64,000 nucleotides of DNA from an uncultured Bacteroidales bacterium (GCA_944325505.1 CALVAJ010000005.1:36274-100273); one strand, 5' to 3'; shown: positions 43,071 through 53,369, counted from the stretch's first letter. Made by a program: numbers and translations. The notes: a model not told the origin generated them from the letters alone.

Positions 43071-44318
43071 ATGAACCGGTTAAAAAATTCCATTATGACA
43101 GGATGCAGGCTGTCCGTAATACTGCTCCTGGTAGCTGCAGTCAGTTCCTGTTGCGAAGGCAGCAATAAAGTCAATGCACAGGAAAAGGCAAAATACATAT
43201 TCCTGTTCATCGGTGACGGGATGGGGGCAGGCAATGTAGCTGTGACCGAATCCTACCTGTCATACAAAAACGGAAAGATAGGAGGAGAACATCTGACTTT
43301 TACAGAATTTCCTGTATTCGGCATGGCGACTACATACTCTGCAAACAGGCAGATAACATGTTCATCAGCCGCCGGCACTGCAATATCATGCGGAGAAAAG
43401 ACCAACAACCGCAGTCTCTGCGTTGACCCGGACGGGAACAGGATGGAGAGCATCACCTACAAGCTGAAAAGAGACGGCTACAAAATAGGCATAATGTCCA
43501 ATGTGCCGATAAACCATGCGACACCGGCAGCATTCTACGGCCATAACAAGAACAGGAATGCATACTATAGCATCTCGCAGGAAATTCCGCAAAGCGGATT
43601 CGACTTCTTCGCAGGAGACGGATTCCTCGACTACTATGGAGACGATAATAAAGAGGAACCGATAACAGACTACCTTGAAAGGAACGGTGCCGACGTGTGC
43701 TTTTCCTTAAGCGAATATGAAAAATGCAAGGCAGGGGCGGACCAGATGATTCTGTGCCTGCCGAGCTCCAGGGGACAGGATTCAGAGGAGTATGAAACCG
43801 GGAAAGATACATCAAGCGATATGAGCCTGGGGGATATGCTGGCAACCTGTCTCGACTTCATAGGGGAAGAAGCCCCGTTCTTCGTAATGTGCGAAGGAGG
43901 AAAAATCGACTGGTATGCCCATGACAACAATACTGTCACAATGATCAATGACATAATAGGGCTTAATGATGCGGTAGACGTTGCATACGAATTCTATCTG
44001 AAGCATCCTGACGAGACTCTTATCCTGGTAACTGCCGACCATGAGACGGGCGGAGCCGCCCTTGGAGGTCCGGAAGGAAAATCAAAACGGGGGAACAATG
44101 TCAACTGGGAAGTATTCGACGGCTATAGCTTTGAAGATGCTATAGCGCTCGACAAGAAAAAACTGCAGGAACTTAACTTGGAAGCCAATATAGGCTGGAC
44201 AACGACAGGGCATGCAGGAGGCCCAGTTCCGGTCTACGCAATCGGGAAAGGAGCCGAAAGATTTTCAGGCATGATGGACAACACTGACATCTGCCCCCGC
44301 ATTTTATGCGAAGATTAA
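43071..44318 (+). CDS. phoA: Alkaline phosphatase, PhoA family
   Basis: 415 residues with a lipoprotein-like signal (SVILLLVAAVSSC). Motifs: FIGDGMGAGN (first metal Asp), ITCSSAAGTAISCG with Ser98 as likely nucleophile, INHATPAAF, VMCEGGKIDWYAHDN, VTADHETGGAALGG, and TTGHAGGPVPVYAIG for the metal ligands. The residue before the nucleophile is Cys97 where E. coli PhoA has Asp101. It would release phosphate from organic esters in the periplasm or at the surface. A TAAATTTG -7 box lies at 43040-43047. Confidence 0.93.
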   Translation: MNRLKNSIMTGCRLSVILLLVAAVSSCCEGSNKVNAQEKAKYIFLFIGDGMGAGNVAVTESYLSYKNGKIGGEHLTFTEFPVFGMATTYSANRQITCSSAAGTAISCGEKTNNRSLCVDPDGNRMESITYKLKRDGYKIGIMSNVPINHATPAAFYGHNKNRNAYYSISQEIPQSGFDFFAGDGFLDYYGDDNKEEPITDYLERNGADVCFSLSEYEKCKAGADQMILCLPSSRGQDSEEYETGKDTSSDMSLGDMLATCLDFIGEEAPFFVMCEGGKIDWYAHDNNTVTMINDIIGLNDAVDVAYEFYLKHPDETLILVTADHETGGAALGGPEGKSKRGNNVNWEVFDGYSFEDAIALDKKKLQELNLEANIGWTTTGHAGGPVPVYAIGKGAERFSGMMDNTDICPRILCED

Positions 44319-44354
44319 TGACTTATTCGGAATAAAGGAAAACAGACTATAACG

Positions 44355-45749
44355 ATGGAAGCAGTTAAAAGGACAAAAGTCAAAGACCTGCTCAGGACAG
44401 AGCCGGGTGTTGAAGTACTGGCAAAAGGATGGGTACGGACTAAAAGAGGGAACAAGAATGTATCCTTCATCGCGCTTAATGACGGTTCTACCATCAATAA
44501 TATCCAGATCGTGGCAGATGTGGCAGCTTTTGATGATGAGCTGATGAAAAAGATTACCACAGGCGCATGCATAGCGGCATATGGAAAGCTCGTCGAATCG
44601 CAGGGCAGCGGGCAGGCGGTAGAAATCCAGGCAAAGGAACTGGTCCTGTATGGAGAAGCCGACCCTAACACATATCCTCTGCAGAAGAAAGGCCATTCTA
44701 TGGAATTTCTCAGGAGCATAGCACACCTGCGCCCGAGGACAAATACTTTCGGAGCAGTGCTCAGGATAAGGCACGCAATGGCATTTGCCATACATAAGTA
44801 TTTCAACGACAGAGGATTCGTCTATCTTCACACCCCGCTTATCACAGCCTCTGACTGTGAAGGTGCCGGAGAAATGTTCCAGGTAACGACCATGGACCTG
44901 AACAACCTGCCCAAGAAAGAGGACGGAAGCATAGACTTCGGACAGGATTTCTTCGGCAAGCAGACAAGTCTGACCGTGAGCGGACAGCTCGAAGGAGAGT
45001 TGGGGGCAATGGCTCTCGGCGAAATCTATACGTTCGGTCCGACTTTCAGAGCCGAGAATTCCAATACGCCGCGCCATCTGGCTGAATTCTGGATGATAGA
45101 GCCGGAAATGGCATTCTATGAAATCGAGGACAACATGGCCCTTGCCGAGGACTTCATAAAATATCTTGTACGATATGCTCTTGAAAACTGCACGGACGAC
45201 CTGAAATTCCTGAACGACATGTTCGACAAGGAATTGATAGAACGTCTGGAGAGCGTCATAAAGACTGAATTCGTCCGCCTTACATACACAGAGGGAATCA
45301 GGATACTCGAAGCTTCCGGAGAGAAATTCGAGTTCCCTGTAAGCTGGGGAGTTGACCTTCAGAGCGAGCATGAAAGATATCTCGTAGAGAAGCATTTCAA
45401 ACGCCCTGTAATAATGACCGACTACCCGAAGGAAATCAAGGCATTCTACATGAAGCAGAACGATGACGGAAAGACAGTCCGCGGCATGGATGTCCTGTTC
45501 CCGAAAATCGGAGAAATCATAGGAGGCTCCGAGAGGGAGGCTTCTCTGGAGAAACTCGAAGCAAGGATAAACGAGCTTGGAATGAGCCACAGCACACTCG
45601 AATGGTATCTTGATACGCGACGGTTCGGGTCGGCTCCTCACAGCGGATTCGGCCTGGGCTTTGAAAGGCTTCTGCTGTTCGTAACCGGCATGACGAATAT
45701 CAGGGACGTGATTCCGTTCCCGAGGACGCCTAAGAACTGCGAATTCTAA
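44355..45749 (+). CDS. asnS: Asparaginyl-tRNA synthetase
   Basis: 464 residues. N-terminal OB-fold anticodon-binding domain ([20 protein letters not shown]), class II motifs: [34 protein letters not shown] (motif 2), and [12 protein letters not shown] (motif 3). A loop ([17 protein letters not shown]) is inserted in the catalytic domain, as in other Bacteroidetes AsnRS. It charges tRNA-Asn in the cytoplasm. 36 bp follow phoA; udk starts 11 bp later. Confidence 0.97.
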   Translation: MEAVKRTKVKDLLRTEPGVEVLAKGWVRTKRGNKNVSFIALNDGSTINNIQIVADVAAFDDELMKKITTGACIAAYGKLVESQGSGQAVEIQAKELVLYGEADPNTYPLQKKGHSMEFLRSIAHLRPRTNTFGAVLRIRHAMAFAIHKYFNDRGFVYLHTPLITASDCEGAGEMFQVTTMDLNNLPKKEDGSIDFGQDFFGKQTSLTVSGQLEGELGAMALGEIYTFGPTFRAENSNTPRHLAEFWMIEPEMAFYEIEDNMALAEDFIKYLVRYALENCTDDLKFLNDMFDKELIERLESVIKTEFVRLTYTEGIRILEASGEKFEFPVSWGVDLQSEHERYLVEKHFKRPVIMTDYPKEIKAFYMKQNDDGKTVRGMDVLFPKIGEIIGGSEREASLEKLEARINELGMSHSTLEWYLDTRRFGSAPHSGFGLGFERLLLFVTGMTNIRDVIPFPRTPKNCEF

Positions 45750-45760
45750 TATCGGCAGCC

Positions 45761-46372
45761 ATGCTCATTATAGGTATAGCCGGCGGTTCAGGTTCCGGAA
45801 AGACAACTGTGGTAAAGGCCATCACCGAAAAGCTTAAAGAACAGGTGGTGGTCATACCGCAGGATTCATATTACAAGGATTCCAGCCATCTGCCGATGGA
45901 GGAAAGGCAGAAGGTGAATTTCGACCATCCGGACTCCATCGATTTCGATCTGCTCAATGAGCATCTCCATGAACTGAGGTGCGGGAAAAGCATCGAACAG
46001 CCGGTATATTCTTATCTGACATGCTCGCGTTCCAGGACAGAGACCGTCACGGTCAATCCTGCTGACGTAATCATCATAGAAGGCATACTTATCTTCACAT
46101 GCGCAAAACTCCGTGACCAGATGGATATCAAGATATTCGTCGATGCCGATGATGATGACAGGCTCATGAGGGTAATGTCCAGGGACATCATAGAAAGAGG
46201 CAAGACCGTACAGGCCGTCATAGACCGGTATACGAAGACAGTCAAACCGATGTATCTTCAGTTCATCGAACCGAGCAAGCGCTATGCGGATATCATAATA
46301 CCTCAAGGAGGGCACAATAGAGTAGCCATCGATATCATCGCGGCAACGATTGAGAAATCACTGCTTCAATGA
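45761..46372 (+). CDS. udk: Uridine kinase
   Basis: 203 residues. P-loop IAGGSGSGKTT at the N-terminus, then PQDSYYKDSSHLPMEER and NFDHPDSIDFDLL, with the ILIFTCAKLRDQMDIKIFVD region and RDIIERGKT. This is the standard pattern of the Udk family, which phosphorylates uridine and cytidine. Its stop overlaps the ATG of the TonB-like gene (ATGA). Confidence 0.96.
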   Translation: MLIIGIAGGSGSGKTTVVKAITEKLKEQVVVIPQDSYYKDSSHLPMEERQKVNFDHPDSIDFDLLNEHLHELRCGKSIEQPVYSYLTCSRSRTETVTVNPADVIIIEGILIFTCAKLRDQMDIKIFVDADDDDRLMRVMSRDIIERGKTVQAVIDRYTKTVKPMYLQFIEPSKRYADIIIPQGGHNRVAIDIIAATIEKSLLQ

Positions 46373-47181
46373 AACCTCTTCCAATAAGGGACTGGTCCGT
46401 TAGAATATGGACAAAGATACGCTGGCGGTACAGGAACATCAGCAGCGGGGACAAGGCAGGACTGTACCTGACCGTGATTGCGCATCTGGCTGTCGTAATC
46501 ATTCTGCTCGCCGTACAGGTACACACTGCATTGCGCAACGGTGACTCGTTCCTTCTGGACTTTTCCGCCACTGATGAGCGGGACGCAAGGATTCAGGAAG
46601 AAGAATTCAGGGAAAGCATCAGCGACCGTCTTGACAAGCTGCTCGGCGACATCCCTGTGTCGGCACAGAGAGCACCGCTGTCCGACGAACAGGTACGGAA
46701 CATAGCTGTGGATGCGGGCGGGCACCTGAAAGATGACAGGAATACCGATGCATCCCGGCTGTATGCCGATGCCGAAAGGCTTGAAAGTGAGCTCAGGTCA
46801 GGACGCGACCATGCAATATATGAAGATGCCTGGGACGATGCGGTAGAAATCGGGGCAGAAGTCAAGTCAGATGAAAAGGCTCCTGAAAGGAAGGAATACG
46901 CCGGTCCTTCCGTCCTTTCTTATACACTCGACGGGAGAAAAGCCAGTCATCTCAGGATCCCTGCATACCAGTGCTACGGAGGAGGGGAAGTCACGGTCAT
47001 CATCACAGTCGACCCTTCAGGAAGGGTTCTCAATGCCAAAGTCATGGACGATGTCTCGTCCGCAGACGAATGCCTCAGGAACTTTGCAATAAGGGCAGCA
47101 CGGCTGTCAAGATTTTCATCTTCCCGTACTGCCCCTGCACGTCAGACCGGTGAAATAGTCTACCGGTTCATAGCTCAGTGA
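46369..47181 (+). CDS. TonB-like energy transducer
   Basis: 270 residues. One N-terminal membrane helix (GLYLTVIAHLAVVIILLAVQ), an acidic periplasmic region (about 60-175) rich in D, E and R instead of the usual Pro-rich linker, and a C-terminal TonB domain (about 190-270) with IPAYQCYGGGEVTVIITVDP, then SGRVLNAKV and CLRNFAIRAARLSRF. It may link ExbB/ExbD energy to the SusC transporters. It is coupled to udk by ATGA overlap, and its 3' end overlaps the opposing phosphoesterase gene by 7 bp. Confidence 0.82.
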   Translation: MKPLPIRDWSVRIWTKIRWRYRNISSGDKAGLYLTVIAHLAVVIILLAVQVHTALRNGDSFLLDFSATDERDARIQEEEFRESISDRLDKLLGDIPVSAQRAPLSDEQVRNIAVDAGGHLKDDRNTDASRLYADAERLESELRSGRDHAIYEDAWDDAVEIGAEVKSDEKAPERKEYAGPSVLSYTLDGRKASHLRIPAYQCYGGGEVTVIITVDPSGRVLNAKVMDDVSSADECLRNFAIRAARLSRFSSSRTAPARQTGEIVYRFIAQ

Positions 47182-48641
47182 GAAATATAGTCCGTATATT
47201 CGTTTCCATAAGGATCCTTTGCCGTAACGGTAATCTTCTTCCAATTTTCCGATTTCGGAGCATATCTGAAGATATGGTCGGTTGCAAAACTGAAATTCAG
47301 CTTATATGCATTGAGATCCTGGGCTTTGATATTATCCTCTGAAAGTTCTGTTACCTCACCGTCTTCATCTACTTTGACAGTCCAGTCCGTATGCCAGTTG
47401 AAGATATTGACCACCATGTCATTTTTCCTGATACTGCTGAAATTGCCTTTACCGGCCTGACTGTCGTACTCGCCTGGAGCATAAATCTCCATCTGGTAAT
47501 CCCGATCAGTGAGAGCCCCTTTATAATAGTTGTCCGTCAACCTGTTCCCGCTGATACTGTATATTGTAAAGCCACGAGGGGAACCGTCATTGCACAGTCC
47601 GGGGGCATTGTTGTCCCAGTCGTTGCCCATAAGCGAAGCATGGTTATGCTCTATTATGTCATCGGAAACGGTATAAGTATAATTGTGATGCAGATGCCCG
47701 GACATAAGGACAGTCTTATAGCCGGCCAGCACATCATACAGCTTTTCACAGTTGGTAAGATAAGAAGTGCTGTAAGGCTGGTCCCTTCTCTGGGACGGGG
47801 CATGCATGGAAAGTATTATGAGCCTGTCCTCCGGCACATGGGAAAGATCCTCCTTAAGCCACTGTAGCGTGGATTCCGAAACTTCTCTCCTGTAGTTTGC
47901 CTTGTCCTGGGGTTCGTACCCTATATTGCTGATCCCGATAAAGTGGCACTTCCCGTAATTGAATGACCAGTTTACCGGGCCGAACGTATTCTCGAAAACA
48001 TTATCGGCAGCCTCTACCGTCGTGGCCCTGACATCATAGTCATGGTTGCCGATTACATGAAAGACAGGGAAGCCGAGCTGTGTAATCTGCCCTGCATACT
48101 GGTCTGACATGTAATCCATCTGGTCCCATACCATATCCCCCAGGGAAAGCCCGATAACCGGACCCTGTAAGGTCCGGGTGTATTCCAATATACCCGGCAT
48201 GACAGAATTACTGAACGTCTCACAGGCGCTTTCATGTTCAAGCTGCACGTCAGCCAGGACAAACAACGTAAAGTCATCTCCGGCAGAACTTCTCTTAAGA
48301 GTGAAATCAGACTGTACGGGCTTGTCCTTCATAAGGACAAAGTTGTTATAGATTTTAGGAAGCCCGGATGAGCTCATTGGTATCTCGTAGCCAGAAGGGA
48401 CTGAGACAAATACACGTCTTGTACCGCTCGGAACTTTCATCTGATAGATACCTTCCGCATCAGTAACCACGCATGTACGGCCGTCGGACACTACGGCTCC
48501 CTGGATAGGGCTGCCGCCATCATCCTTGACATACCCTACAACATTCATCCCGTCTTTGACATCGATGCCTGGAGCGTCCTTCCTGCACGAAATAACGGCC
48601 AATGCAGTCAGGACAATACAAAAAACAAGACTTTTTCTCAT
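47175..48641 (-). CDS. Calcineurin-like phosphoesterase lipoprotein (PUL2)
   Basis: About 488 residues from ATG 48641, or 492 from the ATG at 48653 that overlaps the susD stop. Lipobox LAVISC. Domains: MetallophosN Ig-like domain about 30-115 (VVGYVKDDGGSPIQGAVVSD); metallophosphatase about 125-340 with LADVQLE, LSLGDMVWD, VIGNHDY, ILSMHAP, MSGHLHHNY; C-terminal MetallophosC beta domain. The metal ligands fit the calcineurin superfamily; the first motif is D-x-Q where D-x-H is the commonest form. It likely cleaves a phosphoester or phosphodiester at the cell surface. Last gene of PUL2. Confidence 0.88.
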   Translation of the reverse strand: MRKSLVFCIVLTALAVISCRKDAPGIDVKDGMNVVGYVKDDGGSPIQGAVVSDGRTCVVTDAEGIYQMKVPSGTRRVFVSVPSGYEIPMSSSGLPKIYNNFVLMKDKPVQSDFTLKRSSAGDDFTLFVLADVQLEHESACETFSNSVMPGILEYTRTLQGPVIGLSLGDMVWDQMDYMSDQYAGQITQLGFPVFHVIGNHDYDVRATTVEAADNVFENTFGPVNWSFNYGKCHFIGISNIGYEPQDKANYRREVSESTLQWLKEDLSHVPEDRLIILSMHAPSQRRDQPYSTSYLTNCEKLYDVLAGYKTVLMSGHLHHNYTYTVSDDIIEHNHASLMGNDWDNNAPGLCNDGSPRGFTIYSISGNRLTDNYYKGALTDRDYQMEIYAPGEYDSQAGKGNFSSIRKNDMVVNIFNWHTDWTVKVDEDGEVTELSEDNIKAQDLNAYKLNFSFATDHIFRYAPKSENWKKITVTAKDPYGNEYTDYISH

Positions 48642-48652
48642 ATCTGATAACA

Positions 48653-50377
48653 TTAATAACCCGGAGTCTGCTCTACCAGCCCGCCTGATGCCGTAATCGC
48701 CGATGTCGGAATCGGGAATCTGTTGAGTTTCTTGTCTTTGGTAGGCTTATGATCCCACCATTCCCCTTCGGTAAACTGGTCCCAACGGATAAGGTCGGTA
48801 CGTCTGCGGCTCTCGCCGAGGAACTCTATCATCCATTCGTCGAGCATACGGTACATGTCAAGGTTCTCTTCCGTTACGGGATCAGGGTCCATCCTGCCGG
48901 TGAAATTACGGGCCCTCACATAATTGATCAGGGACGCGGCCTCACCTTTCTCACCTTTACGCATCTTGCACTCTGCCAGCATGTAATAAACCTCTGCAAA
49001 ACGGATATACACATAGTCAGGATCCCATCTGATAGAAACGTCATTCTGGTCAGGGACAGGCCATTTCACAAGACGGAAACCGGAGTTCTCCTCGCCTGTC
49101 TTCATATTGGACTCCAGCGAGGACGGGTCACCTCCTTCAGAAAGAAGGGCGACCTGGTCGACAAGGTTTATGGTCTTGCCGGCATGCGACTTGTTTCCTA
49201 CGCAAGCCTCGCCTGTATCAGGATTGACCAGTTCACCCATGAGGAACATTCCTTCATACTGCCTGTTCCCGAGATAATGGTAAGGCCTCTTGCGCAGGTC
49301 CGCATCATTGAACTTGCTGGCGGTTCTTCCGAGCTTGTATTCGCTGTACAGCGACCCGTCTGGTTTCAGGGACGGAGTAAGCATATAGCCATTATAGGCA
49401 GTGTGCTTCTCGATGTTGAAATAGACATGTGCATTGTACGGCATCATATACCTGTACCAGTAGTCGCACTCTATATAGGTAGTCTGGCACGGTACTGCCC
49501 ATACGGACTCTTCGGAGACGTCATTGTCAAAGCCGAACACAGTATTCCACTCCTTCTCGACATCATATGGCCCGTATACCCCATCAATAAGGTCCTGACA
49601 TATCTTTTCGCACATGGAGAAATAATCCACGCCCTGCAGGTCGGCAGGCTCCTCCGGGGTGTTCCTGTCCACAAGGTACTTCTCGGCATTGAAATAAAGA
49701 CGTGCCAGCAGGACGGCGGCCGTGGCCTTCCTCATATACCCGTCAGACTTTTCATTCAGGGTGGCCTTTGCCGGCAGTTCCGCTATGGCGTTTGTAAGCA
49801 GTGTCTCCACATGGGTGAAAAGTTCCCTTTCGGTGCTGCGCGGCTTGACATCATCCGATGATGACGTGTATATCGGCAGCCCTCCGAACAGGTCGAGACC
49901 CATGAGGTAGAAATACCCTATTATCCCGTCCAGCTGCCCGAGCTGGTTTCTCTTTTCCTCCTCGGACATGCCCAGCCTGGAATAATCCAGGGCAGACAGG
50001 TCCTCCCTCGCCGCAAGGGCATATGCTACACCCTGGAGGGTGTTGTTATACAACGCTTCAAGGTAAGTATGTTCAGGTGTCCACTGGTGGTACCAAAGCT
50101 GCTGCTCAGCTCCTCCGTTATAGAAGTCAGAACCTCTCTGGGGGCAGCACATCTCGTCAGTGGTAAGCTCCCACCATCTGTAGCGCTCCCTCCCCTGGTC
50201 GATATAATGCTTCCAATGCGTAAACGGGCGCGCCAGGACGGCATAAGTATTCTCCCTGGACGTGAAGAAAGTGTCCGGAGTGACCTGTGAATACGAAACC
50301 TCATCCAGGTCGCATCCGGAAACGGCCGGGAGGACAATCCCCCCGAGCATGAGCAAATATTTATATCCGCTTTTCAT
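48653..50377 (-). CDS. SusD/RagB family lipoprotein (PUL2)
   Basis: 574 residues with a lipoprotein signal (LGGIVLPAVSGC). SusD features: TFFTSRENTYAVLARPFTHW near the start, RKATAAVLLARLYFNAEKYL in the TPR-like part, YIRFAEVYYMLAECKMRKGE, FLGESRRRTDLIRWDQF, and a C-terminus LNRFPIPTSAITA. Encoded 13 bp after susC. It shares only family-level similarity with the PUL1 SusD. Its stop shares one base with an ATG of the phosphoesterase (TAATG). Confidence 0.96.
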   Translation of the reverse strand: MKSGYKYLLMLGGIVLPAVSGCDLDEVSYSQVTPDTFFTSRENTYAVLARPFTHWKHYIDQGRERYRWWELTTDEMCCPQRGSDFYNGGAEQQLWYHQWTPEHTYLEALYNNTLQGVAYALAAREDLSALDYSRLGMSEEEKRNQLGQLDGIIGYFYLMGLDLFGGLPIYTSSSDDVKPRSTERELFTHVETLLTNAIAELPAKATLNEKSDGYMRKATAAVLLARLYFNAEKYLVDRNTPEEPADLQGVDYFSMCEKICQDLIDGVYGPYDVEKEWNTVFGFDNDVSEESVWAVPCQTTYIECDYWYRYMMPYNAHVYFNIEKHTAYNGYMLTPSLKPDGSLYSEYKLGRTASKFNDADLRKRPYHYLGNRQYEGMFLMGELVNPDTGEACVGNKSHAGKTINLVDQVALLSEGGDPSSLESNMKTGEENSGFRLVKWPVPDQNDVSIRWDPDYVYIRFAEVYYMLAECKMRKGEKGEAASLINYVRARNFTGRMDPDPVTEENLDMYRMLDEWMIEFLGESRRRTDLIRWDQFTEGEWWDHKPTKDKKLNRFPIPTSAITASGGLVEQTPGY

Positions 50378-50390
50378 AAATCGCTACTGT

Positions 50391-53369
50391 TTAAAATGTC
50401 AGATTAACACCCAATGTAAAACGGCAGGTCCTCGGATACATGCTGGAGGTGTCCTTGATATACTCGAAGCCCGGTGTCAGGCCGTTGATGTTCACCTCCG
50501 GGTCTATTCCGGAGTATTTTGTGATTGTGGCCAGATCCCTGACCGTCAGATAGAACCTTGCCTTGCTCAGATAAATGTTGTATTTCGACAGATCAAGGTT
50601 ATACCCGAGGGTAACGGCATCGATTTTCAGGAAAGTGCCGTCCTCAATGAAGTAATCGGTAAGGATTTTCTCGTCCTTGATGTCCTTGTTCTTGGTATAG
50701 GCAGTCCTCAGGACATTGTACTGGTCGGAGCGCTGAAGCCCGTAGTACATGTTGACCTGGCTGTATACATCGTAGTCTATCCAGCTGCGCAGGTATATCG
50801 AAAGGTCCAGGTTCTTCCAGCTGAATGTATGGTCCATGGAGATTATGGCCTTCGGTATGGCATTCCCGACAAAATGCTTGTTCTCGTTGACAAGGTTGTT
50901 CACGCTCCCGTCCTGTGCAGGGACGACCTCTCCGTCCTTGTCATATATGAGCCATTTGCCGTCTTCACTCAGGCCGGCATATTTATAGACATAGAACTGG
51001 CCTATATCGGAGTTGTTCTGGAGTCTCACTGCATATCCAGGGTTGCCTGGGGAAGGGAACTTGACCTCGTCAAGATAGAAGTCGGCACCCATGTTGAGTA
51101 TCCTGGACTTGTTGTGTGAATAGCGCAGGGCCGAGGTCCACCGGAAATTCTTGGCCCGGATGATGTCACCTCCTATCTCGAACTCGAAACCCCGGTTCAT
51201 CAGGCTTCCGATATTCTTCATCATGGTAGGGTAAATGTAAGGGGGCTGAGGGACATTCACCTCATAGAGCAGGTCGTTGACCATCCTGTAGTAGTAATCG
51301 AACTTACCCCACAGCCTGTTCCCGAAGAAAGCGAAGTCAAACCCTACGTTCACTTCATTCTTCTCCTCCCATTTCAGGTCAGGGTTTATGTTCTGCGCGG
51401 TCCCGTATGTCGAAGCGAAACCGCCTCCGTCCGGAAGTGGCCAGGTAAGGTATGACTTGTACTGCCTGGTACTATAGCCGTTCCCGAAGCCGTTGTTTCC
51501 GGTCACTCCGTAACCTGCCCTGATCTTCAGGTCGTTGATCCATCGGATGTTCCTCATGAACGGCTCAGCCGAAATGCGCCAGCCGGCGGAAACCGCCCAG
51601 AAGGTACCCCATCTGTTGTTCGGCCCGAACTTGGAGGAACCTTCCCTCCTTACACTCGCCTGTACAAGATACCTGTCCTTGAAAGAATAGTTGACGCGCC
51701 CGAAAACGGACAGCAGCCTCTCCCTCGGATCCTTGTTCGAAGCCATGGATGCTCGCCCGTCATTGAGCCATGTCCCTTCACCCATGTCCCACGGGCCTAT
51801 GCCGTCCACGGTAAAGTCAGCATTGGTCATGTTGAAGTTCTCGCCGTTCGACTGCCAGAAGCTGTATCCGGCCACAGCGTTGACCTTGTGGTCCTCGGCA
51901 AAGACCTTGTCATAGGAAAGATATGCCTCGACATTCAGGCGGGTGCTGTTGTCATAGCCCTGGTAGGCCTGGCCCTTCCTTGCATTGTCCAGGGACTCCT
52001 TGTGTTTAGCGTTCACATACCGATACTGGTAATACATCCTCTTGTCAAGACCGACGGTGGCCTGCGCAGCAAGCCCGTCCCATATGTTCACCTTGAGCAT
52101 CGCATCGGCAAGCAACCACTGGTCCCTGCCTATATTCTCCCTCAGTTCGATATCTGCCACAGGGTTGAAGTCGGAGCCTCCGAAGCCGGGACCGTCAACA
52201 TTGTATTCAAATGTGTTGTCCGGATTCATGAGCGGAATGGTCGGATTCAGCATAAGAGCCTCGTTGATCGTACCGGAAGAGTTGCGCCTGTCCCTTTTGG
52301 CCTGCCGGAATTCACCGTTGGCACGTATCTCCACGATACCGTCAAAAAGGTTGAAATTCGCATTCAGGCGTCCCGAATAATCGGTCCTGTTGTCCCCTAT
52401 AACTATACCTTTCTGGTCAGATGCCGAAAAAGAGGCATAGACCTGAGCGGTCTCGGAACCGCCAGAAACGCTTACATGATGCTTGTGGGAAAACGGAAGG
52501 TCATTCAGCAGTGCATCATACCAGTCAGTATCATAGCCGTAGTCACGGCCAAGACCGTACTCCACAAATTCTGATGAAGAAAGGAGATCAGGCCTGGAGC
52601 GCACAGTCTCTATGGAGAACTCTCCGGTATATGTCGCTGTAATCCTGCCTTGCCTTGCTGATTTGGTTGTTATCAGGATCACTCCTCCTGCAGCCCTGGT
52701 CCCGTATATTGCTCCTGCAGAAGCATCCTTCAGCACATCAATGGACTCTATGTCCTCAGGGTTCAGAGCCCGGAAATCTCCACCGGGAATCCCGTCTATA
52801 ACCACAAGTGGACCCTGGCTTGCATTGACCGAAGCCACACCCCTGAGCTGGAAGCCGTTCGAGCTGTTGGGGCTGTCGTCTCCGGAGATGGTCAGCCCCG
52901 GTATCTTGCCCTCCAGGACCGTGGCTATGGTAGAGCCTCCGAGTCCGGCCACCAGGTCATCCGCCTTCAGTGAAGTGATGGACGAGGTGATCTCCTTCTT
53001 GTCCAATGTACCGTAAGCAATGACGACAGTCTCCTCAAGAGTCTGGCTGTCAGGCTGCAGCACTATGCGCAGGACAGTCTTTTTCCCGTCTACCTTCTGT
53101 TCATGGTCGAGAAAGCCTATGAAAGAGAAGCGCAGGAGGGAACCCTCGTCCGCCGTTATTGAGAAATGTCCGTCAATATCCGTAGTGGTACCAGCGGACG
53201 TACCGTCCACCATGACATATGCCCCGGCCAGAGGAGTCCCGGTATTGTCCAGCACCTGGCCTGATATGGAGAGGGACTGCGCCGATATAGGCAGCGGACT
53301 CGCCACCATAAAGACAATGGTCATCAATACAAAGCCGCAAAAAGCTTTAATCTTATCTATAGAATACAT
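50391..53369 (-). CDS. SusC/RagA TonB-dependent transporter (PUL2)
   Basis: 992 residues. Signal peptide about 1-30; carboxypeptidase-regulatory-like domain about 33-115 (ISGQVLDNTGTPLAGAYVMV); TonB box LEETVVIAYGTLDKKE; plug with QLRGVASVNASQGPLVVIDG and SIDVLKDASAGAIYGTRAAG; barrel ending in LGVNLTF. It has no STN domain, and there is no sigma/anti-sigma pair nearby, so regulation must differ from PUL1. The nearest control element seen is the promoter at 56064-56095 before the first lipoprotein gene. Confidence 0.96.
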   Translation of the reverse strand: MYSIDKIKAFCGFVLMTIVFMVASPLPISAQSLSISGQVLDNTGTPLAGAYVMVDGTSAGTTTDIDGHFSITADEGSLLRFSFIGFLDHEQKVDGKKTVLRIVLQPDSQTLEETVVIAYGTLDKKEITSSITSLKADDLVAGLGGSTIATVLEGKIPGLTISGDDSPNSSNGFQLRGVASVNASQGPLVVIDGIPGGDFRALNPEDIESIDVLKDASAGAIYGTRAAGGVILITTKSARQGRITATYTGEFSIETVRSRPDLLSSSEFVEYGLGRDYGYDTDWYDALLNDLPFSHKHHVSVSGGSETAQVYASFSASDQKGIVIGDNRTDYSGRLNANFNLFDGIVEIRANGEFRQAKRDRRNSSGTINEALMLNPTIPLMNPDNTFEYNVDGPGFGGSDFNPVADIELRENIGRDQWLLADAMLKVNIWDGLAAQATVGLDKRMYYQYRYVNAKHKESLDNARKGQAYQGYDNSTRLNVEAYLSYDKVFAEDHKVNAVAGYSFWQSNGENFNMTNADFTVDGIGPWDMGEGTWLNDGRASMASNKDPRERLLSVFGRVNYSFKDRYLVQASVRREGSSKFGPNNRWGTFWAVSAGWRISAEPFMRNIRWINDLKIRAGYGVTGNNGFGNGYSTRQYKSYLTWPLPDGGGFASTYGTAQNINPDLKWEEKNEVNVGFDFAFFGNRLWGKFDYYYRMVNDLLYEVNVPQPPYIYPTMMKNIGSLMNRGFEFEIGGDIIRAKNFRWTSALRYSHNKSRILNMGADFYLDEVKFPSPGNPGYAVRLQNNSDIGQFYVYKYAGLSEDGKWLIYDKDGEVVPAQDGSVNNLVNENKHFVGNAIPKAIISMDHTFSWKNLDLSIYLRSWIDYDVYSQVNMYYGLQRSDQYNVLRTAYTKNKDIKDEKILTDYFIEDGTFLKIDAVTLGYNLDLSKYNIYLSKARFYLTVRDLATITKYSGIDPEVNINGLTPGFEYIKDTSSMYPRTCRFTLGVNLTF

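Noticed and set aside
44304-45641. A 445-codon open frame on the minus strand
   Set aside because: It lies wholly opposite asnS, a certain gene on the plus strand. Its translation is rich in Cys, His and Tyr with no domain pattern, as expected of a shadow frame.
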